From Vibrio sp. J1-1 (lineage in GTDB: Bacteria > Pseudomonadota > Gammaproteobacteria > Enterobacterales > Vibrionaceae), in assembly GCF_021728395.1 (NCBI RefSeq), contig NZ_JAKKCM010000015.1, positions 1 through 64,000 on the forward strand: a stretch of DNA of 64,000 bases, read 5' to 3'. The position numbers and the translations under genes were made by a program. Under the pieces are notes generated by a model that ran no database searches, was not told where the DNA came from, and saw only the letters and a list, made by a program, of their open reading frames with translations. Below, in pieces: positions 28,555-37,995 of the stretch; position 1 is the stretch's first letter, and the number at the start of each line of letters is the position of its first letter.

Positions 28555-29055
28555 ATGAAAAGACAAGGTGGTTTCACCCTTATCGAACTAGTAGTGGTAA
28601 TTGTAATCCTAGGTATTCTAGCGGTAACTGCGGCACCACGTTTTTTAAACTTGCAATCTGATGCTCGCGCTTCTTCGCTTCAAGGGCTTAAAGGTGCAAT
28701 CGAAGGTGCAGCTGGTATTACCTATGGTAAAGCAGCGATTGACGGCATTGAGAAAACAGCACCAGGCGATACAGTTCTAGTTGACGATATACTTGTAGGC
28801 TTCGGTTATCCAGTTGCTGCTACTAACGGTCTAGATAATGCTGTTAATGGCTTAAGTGCTGATTGGGCACTTGTGAACGAAGGTACTAATCCTGACACGT
28901 TGGTTGCAACGTTTGTTAGTGGTGATTTGAAAGCTGGTTTTGATGATGCTAAGAATACAGTTACTGCTATCACTAGTAGTAACTGCTTTGTGAGATACAC
29001 AGAAGCGACATCAACAACTGAGCCTACCACAACAGTTGTTGATACTGGCTGTTAA
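28555..29055 (+). CDS. mshA: major MSHA pilin MshA
   Basis: A 166-aa type IVa prepilin. Leader MKRQGG is cut before F7 (FTLIELVVV, Glu+5 = E11), then a hydrophobic helix and a globular domain closed by a C-terminal disulfide loop C144-C166. The mature N-terminus, VTAAPRFLNLQSDARAS, is the MSHA pilin hallmark and distinguishes it from MshB. The D-loop holds TEATSTTEPTTTVVDT, rich in Thr and Ser. A strong hairpin terminator follows at once, as expected for a major subunit made in excess over downstream genes. Confidence 0.93.
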   Translation: MKRQGGFTLIELVVVIVILGILAVTAAPRFLNLQSDARASSLQGLKGAIEGAAGITYGKAAIDGIEKTAPGDTVLVDDILVGFGYPVAATNGLDNAVNGLSADWALVNEGTNPDTLVATFVSGDLKAGFDDAKNTVTAITSSNCFVRYTEATSTTEPTTTVVDTGC

Positions 29056-29066
29056 TAAGTTATTAC

Positions 29067-29095
29067 TTAAAGGCCAGCTAGTCTGGCCTTTATCT
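29067..29095 (+). terminator. intra-operon terminator/attenuator after mshA
   Basis: AAAGGCCAG/CTGGCCTTT with a CTAGT loop and a T-rich tail lies 12 bases after the mshA stop. The next pilin-like gene begins 26 bp later on the same strand, so partial read-through is likely to set the ratio of major to minor pilins. Confidence 0.85.
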
Positions 29096-29120
29096 CTTGA
29101 TTAATCTCGGAATACCTAAT

Positions 29121-29351
29121 ATGCGTCAATCATCGGGCTTTAGTGCAATCGAATTTGTGGTTGTGCTCATTATCTTAGGTGTAATCGGCTATGTGGTATT
29201 ACCAAGATTTATCAGTTTTGAACCAGAGACATATGAAGCGAAATGGGAACAAACTAAGCAAACCGCTGAGCACGTTTCTGAGACGCTAAGTAATAAAGAA
29301 ACCTACGATAGAATTGAACAAGAATTAGGACGTTCAAAAACAGATAAATAA
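29121..29351 (+). CDS. 76-aa prepilin-like protein without globular domain
   Basis: An ATG start at 29121 gives MRQSSG followed by FSAIEFVVVLIILG, a valid type IV prepilin cleavage site with Glu+5. The hydrophobic helix runs to about residue 32, and about 40 charged, helix-prone residues follow (EPETYEAKWEQTKQ, then EQELGRSKTDK). There is no beta domain and no Cys. It is far shorter than MshB. Only 124 bp separate it from mshC and no frame there carries a pilin head, so a simple frameshift does not explain its size. It may be a decayed mshB or a working headless minor pilin. The Shine-Dalgarno is weak; TTG 29097 is an alternative start. Confidence 0.72.
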   Translation: MRQSSGFSAIEFVVVLIILGVIGYVVLPRFISFEPETYEAKWEQTKQTAEHVSETLSNKETYDRIEQELGRSKTDK

Positions 29352-29475
29352 CCTGTGTTGATTATTTGTACACTTGCTCGCACTTCGAATTGAAAACGTA
29401 TAACCCTATCATAATTAATACAAAATCATCGTATACTTAAATCACTTGTCCTAAATTTAAGCCTGAGGTTGGGTA

Positions 29476-29964
29476 ATGAAAATTCGCAGCTCTACATTAG
29501 GGTTTACATTAACGGAATTGATCCTAGTGATCGTTCTTCTCTCCATCCTTTCTCTCTTTGCGGCTAGCCGTTTTATCGGCAAGAGCAGCTTTTCTGCATT
29601 TGCACTTCAGGAACAAGTCATCTCTGTGATTCGTCAGGTACAAGTTAATCGAATGCAGTCGAATATTGATGGCACGGATGACAATTTTCGTTTGCAAGTT
29701 TCAAGTTCATGTATTGGCTCAGTAGCTGCCTGTGCGCTCAGTAATAGTCAGCGAGATTCACGCAGCGATTTTGTCGCTGATGATTCGGCTCAGTTCTCCA
29801 TTAAAGGTGATGTCGAAAGACCCATTGATTTTAGCTTACTTGGAAATCCGCTGAATTCAGCGAGTAGCGGTGTCTCTATACTCATCGAGAATAAGAATGG
29901 TGGCAGTCGTTGTGAAGTTGATATCAACAGCCAAGGCTATGTTTCAAAAGGAGCGTGCTCATGA
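29476..29964 (+). CDS. mshC: MSHA minor pilin MshC
   Basis: A 162-aa prepilin-like protein: leader MKIRSSTLG, then FTLTELILVIVLLSILSLFA with Glu+5. The C-terminal domain has several cysteines (SSSCIGSVAACALS, SRCEVDINSQGYVSKGACS). It has the GspH/FimT layout of a minor pilin that primes assembly. A 124-bp AT-rich gap precedes it; no promoter there is convincing. It overlaps mshD by ATGA. Confidence 0.87.
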   Translation: MKIRSSTLGFTLTELILVIVLLSILSLFAASRFIGKSSFSAFALQEQVISVIRQVQVNRMQSNIDGTDDNFRLQVSSSCIGSVAACALSNSQRDSRSDFVADDSAQFSIKGDVERPIDFSLLGNPLNSASSGVSILIENKNGGSRCEVDINSQGYVSKGACS

Positions 29965-30536
29965 AAACAGTTCGCGGCATGACTTTAATTGAAATGATCA
30001 TCGCTATCGTCTTGATGGGCATAGCGATGGTGGCGTTTACATCTTTTCTTGTCCCTCAGCTTCGTGATTCTGCCAATCCCCAATACCAAACTCGTGCTTC
30101 AGCTTTAGCACAAAGTTTTATGTCGCAAATCCTTGCTCGTGGTTTTGACGACAACAGTAACTTTGATGGTGGCTGGGTACGTTGTGGTGAGAAGTCCGTC
30201 AACTGCACTCCGTCTGAAGATCTTGGCGCTGAAACTGGGGAGTTACTTCCTGCAGATTTTAATGATGTTGATGACTTTATCGGTTGCTGGAGTACACCCA
30301 ATACTCTCTCACAATGTAATAGTGTATCTCGAGGAAATATTGCCGATGTTTTGGCGAACGTTGGAGAAGATAGTGCAGAACAATATAAAAATTTTAGGGT
30401 AGAAGTCCAAGTTGCCTATGATGATTTAGGTGGCTCGGAGACAAGTGCTCTACCTAAGTATAAAAAAGTGACATTGACTATCTTTGCGGGCACGACTCAA
30501 CCCCTGACTTTAACGGCTTTAAAAGGGAACTACTAA
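29961..30536 (+). CDS. mshD: MSHA minor pilin MshD
   Basis: A 191-aa prepilin: leader MKTVRG and then MTLIEMIIAIVLMGIAMVAF with Glu+5 (Met rather than Phe at +1). It has a GspI/PilV-like layout. The start at 29961 is set by AAAAGGAG upstream and the ATGA overlap with mshC. It overlaps mshO by one base. Confidence 0.87.
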   Translation: MKTVRGMTLIEMIIAIVLMGIAMVAFTSFLVPQLRDSANPQYQTRASALAQSFMSQILARGFDDNSNFDGGWVRCGEKSVNCTPSEDLGAETGELLPADFNDVDDFIGCWSTPNTLSQCNSVSRGNIADVLANVGEDSAEQYKNFRVEVQVAYDDLGGSETSALPKYKKVTLTIFAGTTQPLTLTALKGNY

Positions 30537-31246
30537 TGAAAGAGCGTGGTTTCACTTTAATTGAAATGGTCATTACGATAGTTATTGGTAGTATCATAAT
30601 GTTGGGTATTGCCGGTTATATTAAACTAGGGATGAAAGGTTACGCAGACAGCATTGACCGTCAGCGAGTACAGACAGAAGCACAGTTTGTGATCGAGAAA
30701 ATGTCCCGTGAAATTCGCCATGCTGTGCCAAATAGTTTTCACGAGCCATCTGGGACAAGCAATTGTTTGGAATTTGTACCCATTGAATATTCTGGCTTTT
30801 ATGTATTTACGGCGAACGATATTGAATTTTTAGTCGGTAATGATCCTGATCTTGAGTCCATTCCAGAGAAGAATCGGATGGTGATTAACCCTAGCCGTTA
30901 TGAGGACCTTCAGTCATCTTCCCAAAGTATTAATATTAGTGGTTTAACCAAAACGAAAGAGGCATTTGTCGTCAGTGGTGCTGCCAGTACGATAGGTGCG
31001 ACATCGGTTTCGGGTCGCCATTACATCTACCAACCCAGTTCTGAAGTCCGTTACTGCTTCGATAACGGCCGAGTACTTCGTAATAATGTCATTGTCACGG
31101 ATAGTATTGATACATCAGCGAGTTACATGCGTTATGTTGAGCCTACTCTACAACGTGGTGGGCTAGTGCACATTAACTTAGAGTTTTTACAGGATGGGGA
31201 GCGTAGTGTGTATCAGCAAGACGTGCAGGTGCTCAATGTTCCGTAA
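30536..31246 (+). CDS. mshO: MSHA minor pilin MshO
   Basis: A 236-aa prepilin, leader MKERG and then FTLIEMVITIVIGSIIMLGI (Glu+5). It has the GspJ/PilW-like layout with a longer globular domain containing IEKMSREIRHAVPNSF. It overlaps mshD (TAATG) and mshP, so the minor-pilin genes form a tightly coupled block. Confidence 0.87.
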   Translation: MKERGFTLIEMVITIVIGSIIMLGIAGYIKLGMKGYADSIDRQRVQTEAQFVIEKMSREIRHAVPNSFHEPSGTSNCLEFVPIEYSGFYVFTANDIEFLVGNDPDLESIPEKNRMVINPSRYEDLQSSSQSINISGLTKTKEAFVVSGAASTIGATSVSGRHYIYQPSSEVRYCFDNGRVLRNNVIVTDSIDTSASYMRYVEPTLQRGGLVHINLEFLQDGERSVYQQDVQVLNVP

Positions 31247-31670
31247 ACGAAATCAGCAAGGTAATATTCTCATCGTGGTGCTTTTTGTCATTATTGTGAT
31301 GGGGTATTTAGCCGCCTCTCTTATGAGAATAAGTTGGTCAAATCAAAGTGGGCTAACCCGAGAGTTTTTAGGAACAAAAGCTTGGTTTGTTGCTCAATCG
31401 GCCAATGAGTGGGCACTGACACAGTTGTACCCGCTTAACGATGATGACCCTGATATCGCAGATATTTGTTTGAATGAGGTCAGTGGTGCAACCCCTAATG
31501 TTATACAAAATACGGCATGTAGGATTAATAAGATGAGTTGTTTGAAGTTGGGGGTTCTGAATGAAGGGACTTCAGAAGCACAGTCTTTATTTAGAGTGCA
31601 AGCAACCGCCATTTGTGGTTCTGGGCTGTCTCAAGTACAGCGTCAGCAAGAAGTTTGGGTTAGGGAGTAG
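31236..31670 (+). CDS. mshP: MSHA minor pilin MshP (PilX/GspK-like)
   Basis: A 144-aa protein with an N-terminal helix preceded by MFRKRNQQG, then NILIVVLFVIIVMGYLA. The Glu+5 of other pilins is missing (Val), as in PilX/GspK-type tip pilins. Cysteines are spread in the C-terminal half (ICLNEVSG, TACRINKMSC, AICGSG). The start is ATG 31236, inside the end of mshO; an upstream in-frame start lies wholly within mshO. Confidence 0.82.
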   Translation: MFRKRNQQGNILIVVLFVIIVMGYLAASLMRISWSNQSGLTREFLGTKAWFVAQSANEWALTQLYPLNDDDPDIADICLNEVSGATPNVIQNTACRINKMSCLKLGVLNEGTSEAQSLFRVQATAICGSGLSQVQRQQEVWVRE

Positions 31671-31674
31671 AACA

Positions 31675-34600
31675 ATGAACAAGATAGTCTTAATGTTTGC
31701 TTTGATAACTATGCCGTTTTTTTCTCATGCTGACGATTGGGATGAGACTGAGTCGTGTCGTGTAAAACTCAAAGATTCATTTGCTATTGAAGCTAAGTAT
31801 TGCGATGACTGCGATACTGATGACATCAAATTTTATGTTCGAGGGAAAAAAGACAACACAATAGAACTGAAAGAGGATGTTATTTATCTAAAAAAAGAAG
31901 GTAATGTTAATGGCAATAGTAAAAGTGTTTTATACCGTTTATGGTCTGCCAATGACGATGTCGATGGTATTTTTAATGAAGACGAAGACCATTTAGATGG
32001 GGATACAGTTTATACCATTCGTATTGAATTTAATGATATCGAAAAGAGCGGGAATAGTTATACCGTAAACTTGTCTTACTTTTTATATGATGGAACAACA
32101 CTTCTTAGAACAGGATTCGAAAGTAGAGTTGAGTTTGATGATCTGTCGAACAGCTCTGATGTGTTTTTCGAACAAGATGAAGACTTATTCGATTTAAACT
32201 GTAGACCTTCATCGAGACCAGAACCTAATCCAGAGCCAGAATTTTCAGTACCTGACAATGTTTGTGAATCGTTTCCTGAACCGATTCAAGGCTGGAAACA
32301 GAGTCAAAGTAAGCTTGTGGTTACTAACAAGGAAGTAAGGATTACAGGCTGGTCAGATGAATATTTGGCAGATAGTCAAAACTACTATACCTATAAGCAG
32401 GACTGGGAGAACGGAAGTGAATGGTCCACTCTGCGTATAGGTTTTGATAAAGGGGGGCAAGCTTGGCAACTTTATCAAAACCCAGATTCAAAGGTTTGTA
32501 ACGATGCTATGGGCTGTCTCCCTGGAGATGGTGTCGCAGGGGATGGCAGTTTGGCAGGCAACGATGGTTTAGTTGAAAGTCGCAAAGCACAGACACCAAC
32601 GCCTCTTGCTGCTGCTTTTAATTCCGGTCGCGTTCTAGTGATTCGCATGAAAGAAACTGACGCGAACTTCTATGGCAAAGTGTGTTTGTCGGAATCTGAT
32701 GCTTGCTCGTTCACTGAGTCTGGGGGAAAGGTTGTGATTCGCCTGAAGCGCGACCTGAAGAGCCTAGATATTAAAGGTTACAACACTAATAAGACGGTAG
32801 AGCTTCAGTTGGACGGGAAACGAGTGATCGAAAGGTTTTCTTATGATTCAGGCAATGATCTGTCCCTTTACTTCAGTGACAATGCAGAACTAACGGTAAA
32901 AACGTTTATAAATACCGGTTCCAATCCAAAACTTATTTTTGGTAGTAATGTTACCGTTAATGTCGTGGGTACAGACCAACCACCAGGCTCTTACCTCAAT
33001 AAGAATGCAGACTTTGCTTTAGAAGGTGCCTATTTTGATTATCGAACTTATCAAAAAGAGCTCACTTTACCTGTAATTTATGGTCCGAAAGCGAGCTTTC
33101 ATTTCAAGACTAATTCAGGACAGGTATTCAAAGGCTTTATTCTTGCTAAGAGTATAGTTCTTGATACCAGTGAACATATGTACGGTGCGATCACGAGTCT
33201 TTGGTTAGATATGCGAGGATCCTCTAAAGTAAGTAAACCCGATTACTCTTGTAGCTCAATCGTACCTAATGAGGGTGATTATTCTCTTGAGCTTACCCCT
33301 GAATCTGCATTTTCACTGATTTGTGAGGATATAAGTCCGACGGTGTCCGTCGTATCCGATGGTAAGCTAGCATCAGATTTTAACGGTACGGTAGTCGTTT
33401 CTGTCGATGGTGTTGAACAACGTTATTCTGGCCCTATTAATCAATTTACAATTGAGAGCGGAGGGGCTAGTAAAGTGGTCTCTGTCAACGCTTATATAGC
33501 GAGTGAGAAAGATAGTACGCTCGTATATGGAGAATATAAATTTGTGCCGTTTAAGTTTAATGTTGAAGATCAATATGTTATAGCAAGTAAAGAGAAAAAA
33601 ACGACCGTCTCAGCTTTGGCTTGTATTAGCGGGAAACGAGTGGATGTTGGTTACAACGGGCAGCCTAATGTGAGTTTTCAGTGGGTAGCTCCGAGCCGTG
33701 GGGTTGGTAAATTAGATTTTTCGCCTTCTCTGAGCGATGGGAGCTCTACCAATGCTTTGGTACTAGAAGATTCTGGCAAAGCCACTGTAACTCTAGAAGA
33801 TGATAGCTTTGATTGTAGCGGTTTAGATGATTGTCCAATTGAAGGTAGTGGAATATTAAAAGGGCAATTTACGGTTTATTCTCGTCCCTGGACGTTTGCT
33901 ATTTGTGCTGCTGATACCCGCTCAATGGATGGAAACATCACCGACTCAGCAACTAGTGCTTTTACTTCTGCTGGTAACGCTTTTGAACTTTATGTTCGCC
34001 CATTACGGTGGGTAGATGGTGGTCACGATAGTGATCCTGTTGGTGGTCGACAGGATATTGAAACCTCTGCGTATTGCAACTCTGCCGTTACTCAAAATTT
34101 CTTCAGTTCAGCTAATAGTTTAGCTACTAATGTCGAACTGACTCACCAAGTTGCTCAACCGAGTGGTGGCGCCGATGGCTCTCTTTCTGGAACACTTGTA
34201 CATAGTAATACGGAAGGTCAAAACAACAGCTATTTATCTTTCAGTGAACTTTCCTGGAGTGAAGTTGGTGTGTTACGAGTCAATGCTGATACACAAGCTG
34301 ATTACCTGGGAATGAATGTCAATCTGGGCTACCGAGATATTGGTCGCTTCTACCCTCATCATTTTAAATTGGATTCAAACAGTTGGTCTGCTGTGGATGA
34401 TCAAAATGATATCAACTATATGGGACAGCCTTTTACGCTCGCTGAAATTTATATTTCACCTTATGCAAAAGGATGGAATACTGCCCTGAAAAACTATCAT
34501 TCATTTGATTCTTCACTAGTTGCTGCCTTTGGTGTGGCGAAGGATAAAGATATTGATAACCAACTCATACTTGATACAGCGCTTGGTCAGTGGGGTGAAA

Positions 34601-35268
34601 GCGCTTCACATTCACAATGGTCTTTAAGTGATGACTCTGCCTATGTCACTAAACTAGTTTCACCGAATGGTCCATTTAATACTGATGATAACAACTCGGA
34701 AGATTCAAAGTTTGGTTTAACTATTTCGGGTGAAGATCCTGTCAAGTTTTACAGTAGTGATGACAGCGAAACACTACTTACACAGGTATTAACGAATCAA
34801 CCTCCTGTAAGGTTTGGTCGTGTTAACCTTGATGATGTCGGTGGACACCAAGGTGACACCTTACGCATCCCACTACGTGTTGAATACTGGAGCGGTAGTC
34901 GCTTTGTGCAAAATGTAGATGATGACGGAACGGTTATTTATTCAGATCTTGATGGATATCCAAAGACAATTTGGTCTGACGACAAAAGCGATTGTTCGAT
35001 TTTGCTAGAAGGACATGACACAGTTACAGAAGGTGTGACGCGAGAGCTATCAGCTAGGCAAGATCCGAATACATGTAACCTAGTGGGACGTCAACAATCT
35101 CGACTTTGGTTGCAGCTTAAAGGCGGTTCTAACAACCTCCCTTGGCTAAAATACGATTGGGACAATGATGGTGAGGAAGAAAACCCATCCTCTGTCGTTA
35201 CCTTTGGAATCCACCGTGGTAACGATCGAGTGATTTACCGTGGCGAGCCGGGGTTAACTGCCCAGTAA
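31675..35268 (+). CDS. mshQ: MSHA locus protein MshQ, large secreted protein with DUF6701
   Basis: A 1197-aa exported protein, signal peptide MNKIVLMFALITMPFFSHA then DDWDE. The N-terminal part is acidic and ends in a Pro-Glu linker (about residues 180-192); a middle region (about 190-550) is beta-rich. The C-terminal half matches the DUF6701/MshQ pattern (DIGRFYPHHFKLDSN, then YMGQPFTLAEIYI, then RVEYWSGSRFVQN). MshQ-type proteins are large and variable, and a tip-associated or surface role like PilY1 is plausible but not shown. The start is ATG 31675 with GGGAG upstream; a longer upstream frame overlaps mshP and lacks a signal. Confidence 0.85.
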   Translation: MNKIVLMFALITMPFFSHADDWDETESCRVKLKDSFAIEAKYCDDCDTDDIKFYVRGKKDNTIELKEDVIYLKKEGNVNGNSKSVLYRLWSANDDVDGIFNEDEDHLDGDTVYTIRIEFNDIEKSGNSYTVNLSYFLYDGTTLLRTGFESRVEFDDLSNSSDVFFEQDEDLFDLNCRPSSRPEPNPEPEFSVPDNVCESFPEPIQGWKQSQSKLVVTNKEVRITGWSDEYLADSQNYYTYKQDWENGSEWSTLRIGFDKGGQAWQLYQNPDSKVCNDAMGCLPGDGVAGDGSLAGNDGLVESRKAQTPTPLAAAFNSGRVLVIRMKETDANFYGKVCLSESDACSFTESGGKVVIRLKRDLKSLDIKGYNTNKTVELQLDGKRVIERFSYDSGNDLSLYFSDNAELTVKTFINTGSNPKLIFGSNVTVNVVGTDQPPGSYLNKNADFALEGAYFDYRTYQKELTLPVIYGPKASFHFKTNSGQVFKGFILAKSIVLDTSEHMYGAITSLWLDMRGSSKVSKPDYSCSSIVPNEGDYSLELTPESAFSLICEDISPTVSVVSDGKLASDFNGTVVVSVDGVEQRYSGPINQFTIESGGASKVVSVNAYIASEKDSTLVYGEYKFVPFKFNVEDQYVIASKEKKTTVSALACISGKRVDVGYNGQPNVSFQWVAPSRGVGKLDFSPSLSDGSSTNALVLEDSGKATVTLEDDSFDCSGLDDCPIEGSGILKGQFTVYSRPWTFAICAADTRSMDGNITDSATSAFTSAGNAFELYVRPLRWVDGGHDSDPVGGRQDIETSAYCNSAVTQNFFSSANSLATNVELTHQVAQPSGGADGSLSGTLVHSNTEGQNNSYLSFSELSWSEVGVLRVNADTQADYLGMNVNLGYRDIGRFYPHHFKLDSNSWSAVDDQNDINYMGQPFTLAEIYISPYAKGWNTALKNYHSFDSSLVAAFGVAKDKDIDNQLILDTALGQWGESASHSQWSLSDDSAYVTKLVSPNGPFNTDDNNSEDSKFGLTISGEDPVKFYSSDDSETLLTQVLTNQPPVRFGRVNLDDVGGHQGDTLRIPLRVEYWSGSRFVQNVDDDGTVIYSDLDGYPKTIWSDDKSDCSILLEGHDTVTEGVTRELSARQDPNTCNLVGRQQSRLWLQLKGGSNNLPWLKYDWDNDGEEENPSSVVTFGIHRGNDRVIYRGEPGLTAQ

Positions 35269-35333
35269 CAAACTTCGGTTTTTGCACTTAAGTTAGGAAA
35301 CTGCAAGAAATTGGTGCTTTCCACCCATGTTTG

Positions 35334-35372
35334 TGTACCAATACCTTGCTGTGACAGCGAGGCATTGGTACA
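35334..35372. repeat. 18-bp-arm inverted repeat between mshQ and mreB
   Basis: TGTACCAATACCTTGCTG (35334-35351) and CAGCGAGGCATTGGTACA (35355-35372) pair over 18 positions with one mismatch and one G-U wobble, closing a TGA loop. No T-run follows immediately, so it is a weak fit to a rho-independent terminator, though it is the only candidate end for the msh transcript. It may be a REP-like element or an mRNA-stabilising structure in the mreB leader. Confidence 0.75.
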
Positions 35373-35411
35373 TTTAGGACAATTTTTGTCTTTAATATTT
35401 TTGCAGGATGA

Positions 35412-36464
<1,053 letters not shown>

Positions 36465-36470
36465 AAGTTT

Positions 36471-36497
36471 AGGTGGAGCTCAAAGTGAGCTTCACCT
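36471..36497 (+). terminator. hairpin between mreB and mreC (attenuator candidate)
   Basis: AGGTGGAGCTCA/TGAGCTTCACCT is a 12-bp stem with one G-U pair and an AAG loop, 6 bases after the mreB stop. The tail is only moderately T-rich. It may lower read-through from abundant mreB into mreCD or protect the mreB mRNA 3' end. Confidence 0.6.
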
Positions 36498-36613
36498 TCA
36501 TTTCTGCTCTCTCTGTAATTCAAATATGCTCCATACCTGAACGTATTTAATGCAAGATTTCAGGTTGCCAATTAAGGCTCAATAGCTATGGAAGCAATCA
36601 GGTCAAAAACAAG

Positions 36614-37513
36614 ATGAATCCGATCTTTGGCAGAGGACCATCTCTGCAATTACGTCTGTTTTTTGCTGTCATCATGTCGGCGAGCTTAATGCTGGCGGAT
36701 AGTCGTCTGGATACGTTCTCTAACGTTCGATATTTACTGAACAGTGCGGTTGCGCCAATTCAGTATGCCGCTAACTTACCTCGTAGTATGTTCGATGGTG
36801 TCTTTGAGCGTTTCAATACGCGTCAGACGCTCGTTGAAGGCAATCGTAATTTAAAGCGAGAAGTGCTACGTCTGAAAAGCGAGCTGATCTTGCTTGATCA
36901 ATATAGAGAAGAAAACCAACGCTTACGAAAACTGTTGGGGTCATCATTTGTCCGTGATGAAAAGAAAGTCGTGACGGAAGTCATGGCGGTCGACACATCA
37001 CCTTATCGTCATCAGGTCGTGATAGATAAAGGCCAGATCGACGGTGTATACGTGGGTCAGCCGGTTATCAACGAAAAAGGGATTGTGGGTCAGGTAACGT
37101 TTGTTGCTGCGCATAACGCTCGAGTTTTGCTGCTGACTGATGCGAAGAACGCAATTCCTGTTCAAGTAATTCGTAATGACATCAGAGTGATTGCATCCGG
37201 CAATGGTGAAATGGATGAAATCCAACTCGAACATATTCCAACCAGTACCGACATTCAGGTCGGCGACTTGTTGGTGACATCCGGACTGGGAGGTATTTAC
37301 CCAGAAGGTTATCCGGTAGCGAATGTCACAGTCGTCGAGCACGATACTCGTCAGGAGTTTGCATCCATTAAAGCGGAGCCAGTGGTTGAGTTTGAGCGTC
37401 TGCGATACCTGCTACTCATTTGGCCAAATGAAGATCGTCAACACAAAGTCATGCAATCCAATGTCGATGAAGATGTAGAGCAAGCAGAACAAGAGGTAAC
37501 TGATGGCCAGTAA
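36614..37513 (+). CDS. mreC: cell-shape protein MreC
   Basis: A 299-aa bitopic protein: cytoplasmic N-terminus, one membrane helix (about 13-30), a coiled coil (about 65-105, rich in Leu/Arg/Glu), and two periplasmic beta domains with VVTEVMAVDTSPYRHQ and DLLVTSGLGGIYPEGYPVA. It links MreB to the periplasmic elongation machinery. The C-terminus is acidic. It overlaps mreD by 11 bases. Confidence 0.96.
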   Translation: MNPIFGRGPSLQLRLFFAVIMSASLMLADSRLDTFSNVRYLLNSAVAPIQYAANLPRSMFDGVFERFNTRQTLVEGNRNLKREVLRLKSELILLDQYREENQRLRKLLGSSFVRDEKKVVTEVMAVDTSPYRHQVVIDKGQIDGVYVGQPVINEKGIVGQVTFVAAHNARVLLLTDAKNAIPVQVIRNDIRVIASGNGEMDEIQLEHIPTSTDIQVGDLLVTSGLGGIYPEGYPVANVTVVEHDTRQEFASIKAEPVVEFERLRYLLLIWPNEDRQHKVMQSNVDEDVEQAEQEVTDGQ

Positions 37514-37991
37514 TGTATTTCGAAGCCGAATGGTTATTGGCGTTAGCTTCTTTGTTGCGCTGGTTTTACAAACTATCCCGTGGCCGGGCGATCTGGAACT
37601 GTTCCGTCCGTCATGGCTGTTTTTAGTCACCTGTTACTGGGTCTTGGCGCTGCCGAACCGGGTTAATGTGGGTAGCGCGTTAATTCTGGGTCTTATATGG
37701 GACATATTGGTTGGTTCGACTCTGGGAATTCGGGGCATGATGATGTCTATCATCATCTATTTGGTTGCGCTAAATTTCTTGTTAATCCGTAATATGGCAT
37801 TGTGGCAACAATCGATTTTAATTGCCTTTTTTACTGTGTTACTGGAACTTTTGATATTCAGTGGGGAATATTTGAACCAGGACGTAGTATTTAACCCATT
37901 ATCCCTGTGGACGGCGGCAATAAACTGTATACTTTGGCCATGGATGTTTTTATTAATGCGACGAGTGCGTCGAGCATGGCACGTTAGGTAA
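37503..37991 (+). CDS. mreD: cell-shape protein MreD
   Basis: A 162-aa hydrophobic inner-membrane protein with about five helices and the conserved stretch GLIWDILVGSTLGIRG. It works with MreC/RodA in the elongasome. It starts inside the end of mreC, so it is translationally coupled. Confidence 0.95.
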   Translation: MASNVFRSRMVIGVSFFVALVLQTIPWPGDLELFRPSWLFLVTCYWVLALPNRVNVGSALILGLIWDILVGSTLGIRGMMMSIIIYLVALNFLLIRNMALWQQSILIAFFTVLLELLIFSGEYLNQDVVFNPLSLWTAAINCILWPWMFLLMRRVRRAWHVR

Positions 37992-37995
37992 AAGT

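Noticed and set aside
29352-29475. Missing pilin head of the 76-aa prepilin hidden by a frameshift
   Set aside because: The gap is only 124 bp and all three frames show stops and no pilin-like beta segment or cysteine pair.
31561-31674. Longer mshQ frame starting inside mshP
   Set aside because: The added residues lie over mshP and would bury the clear signal peptide that begins at 31675.
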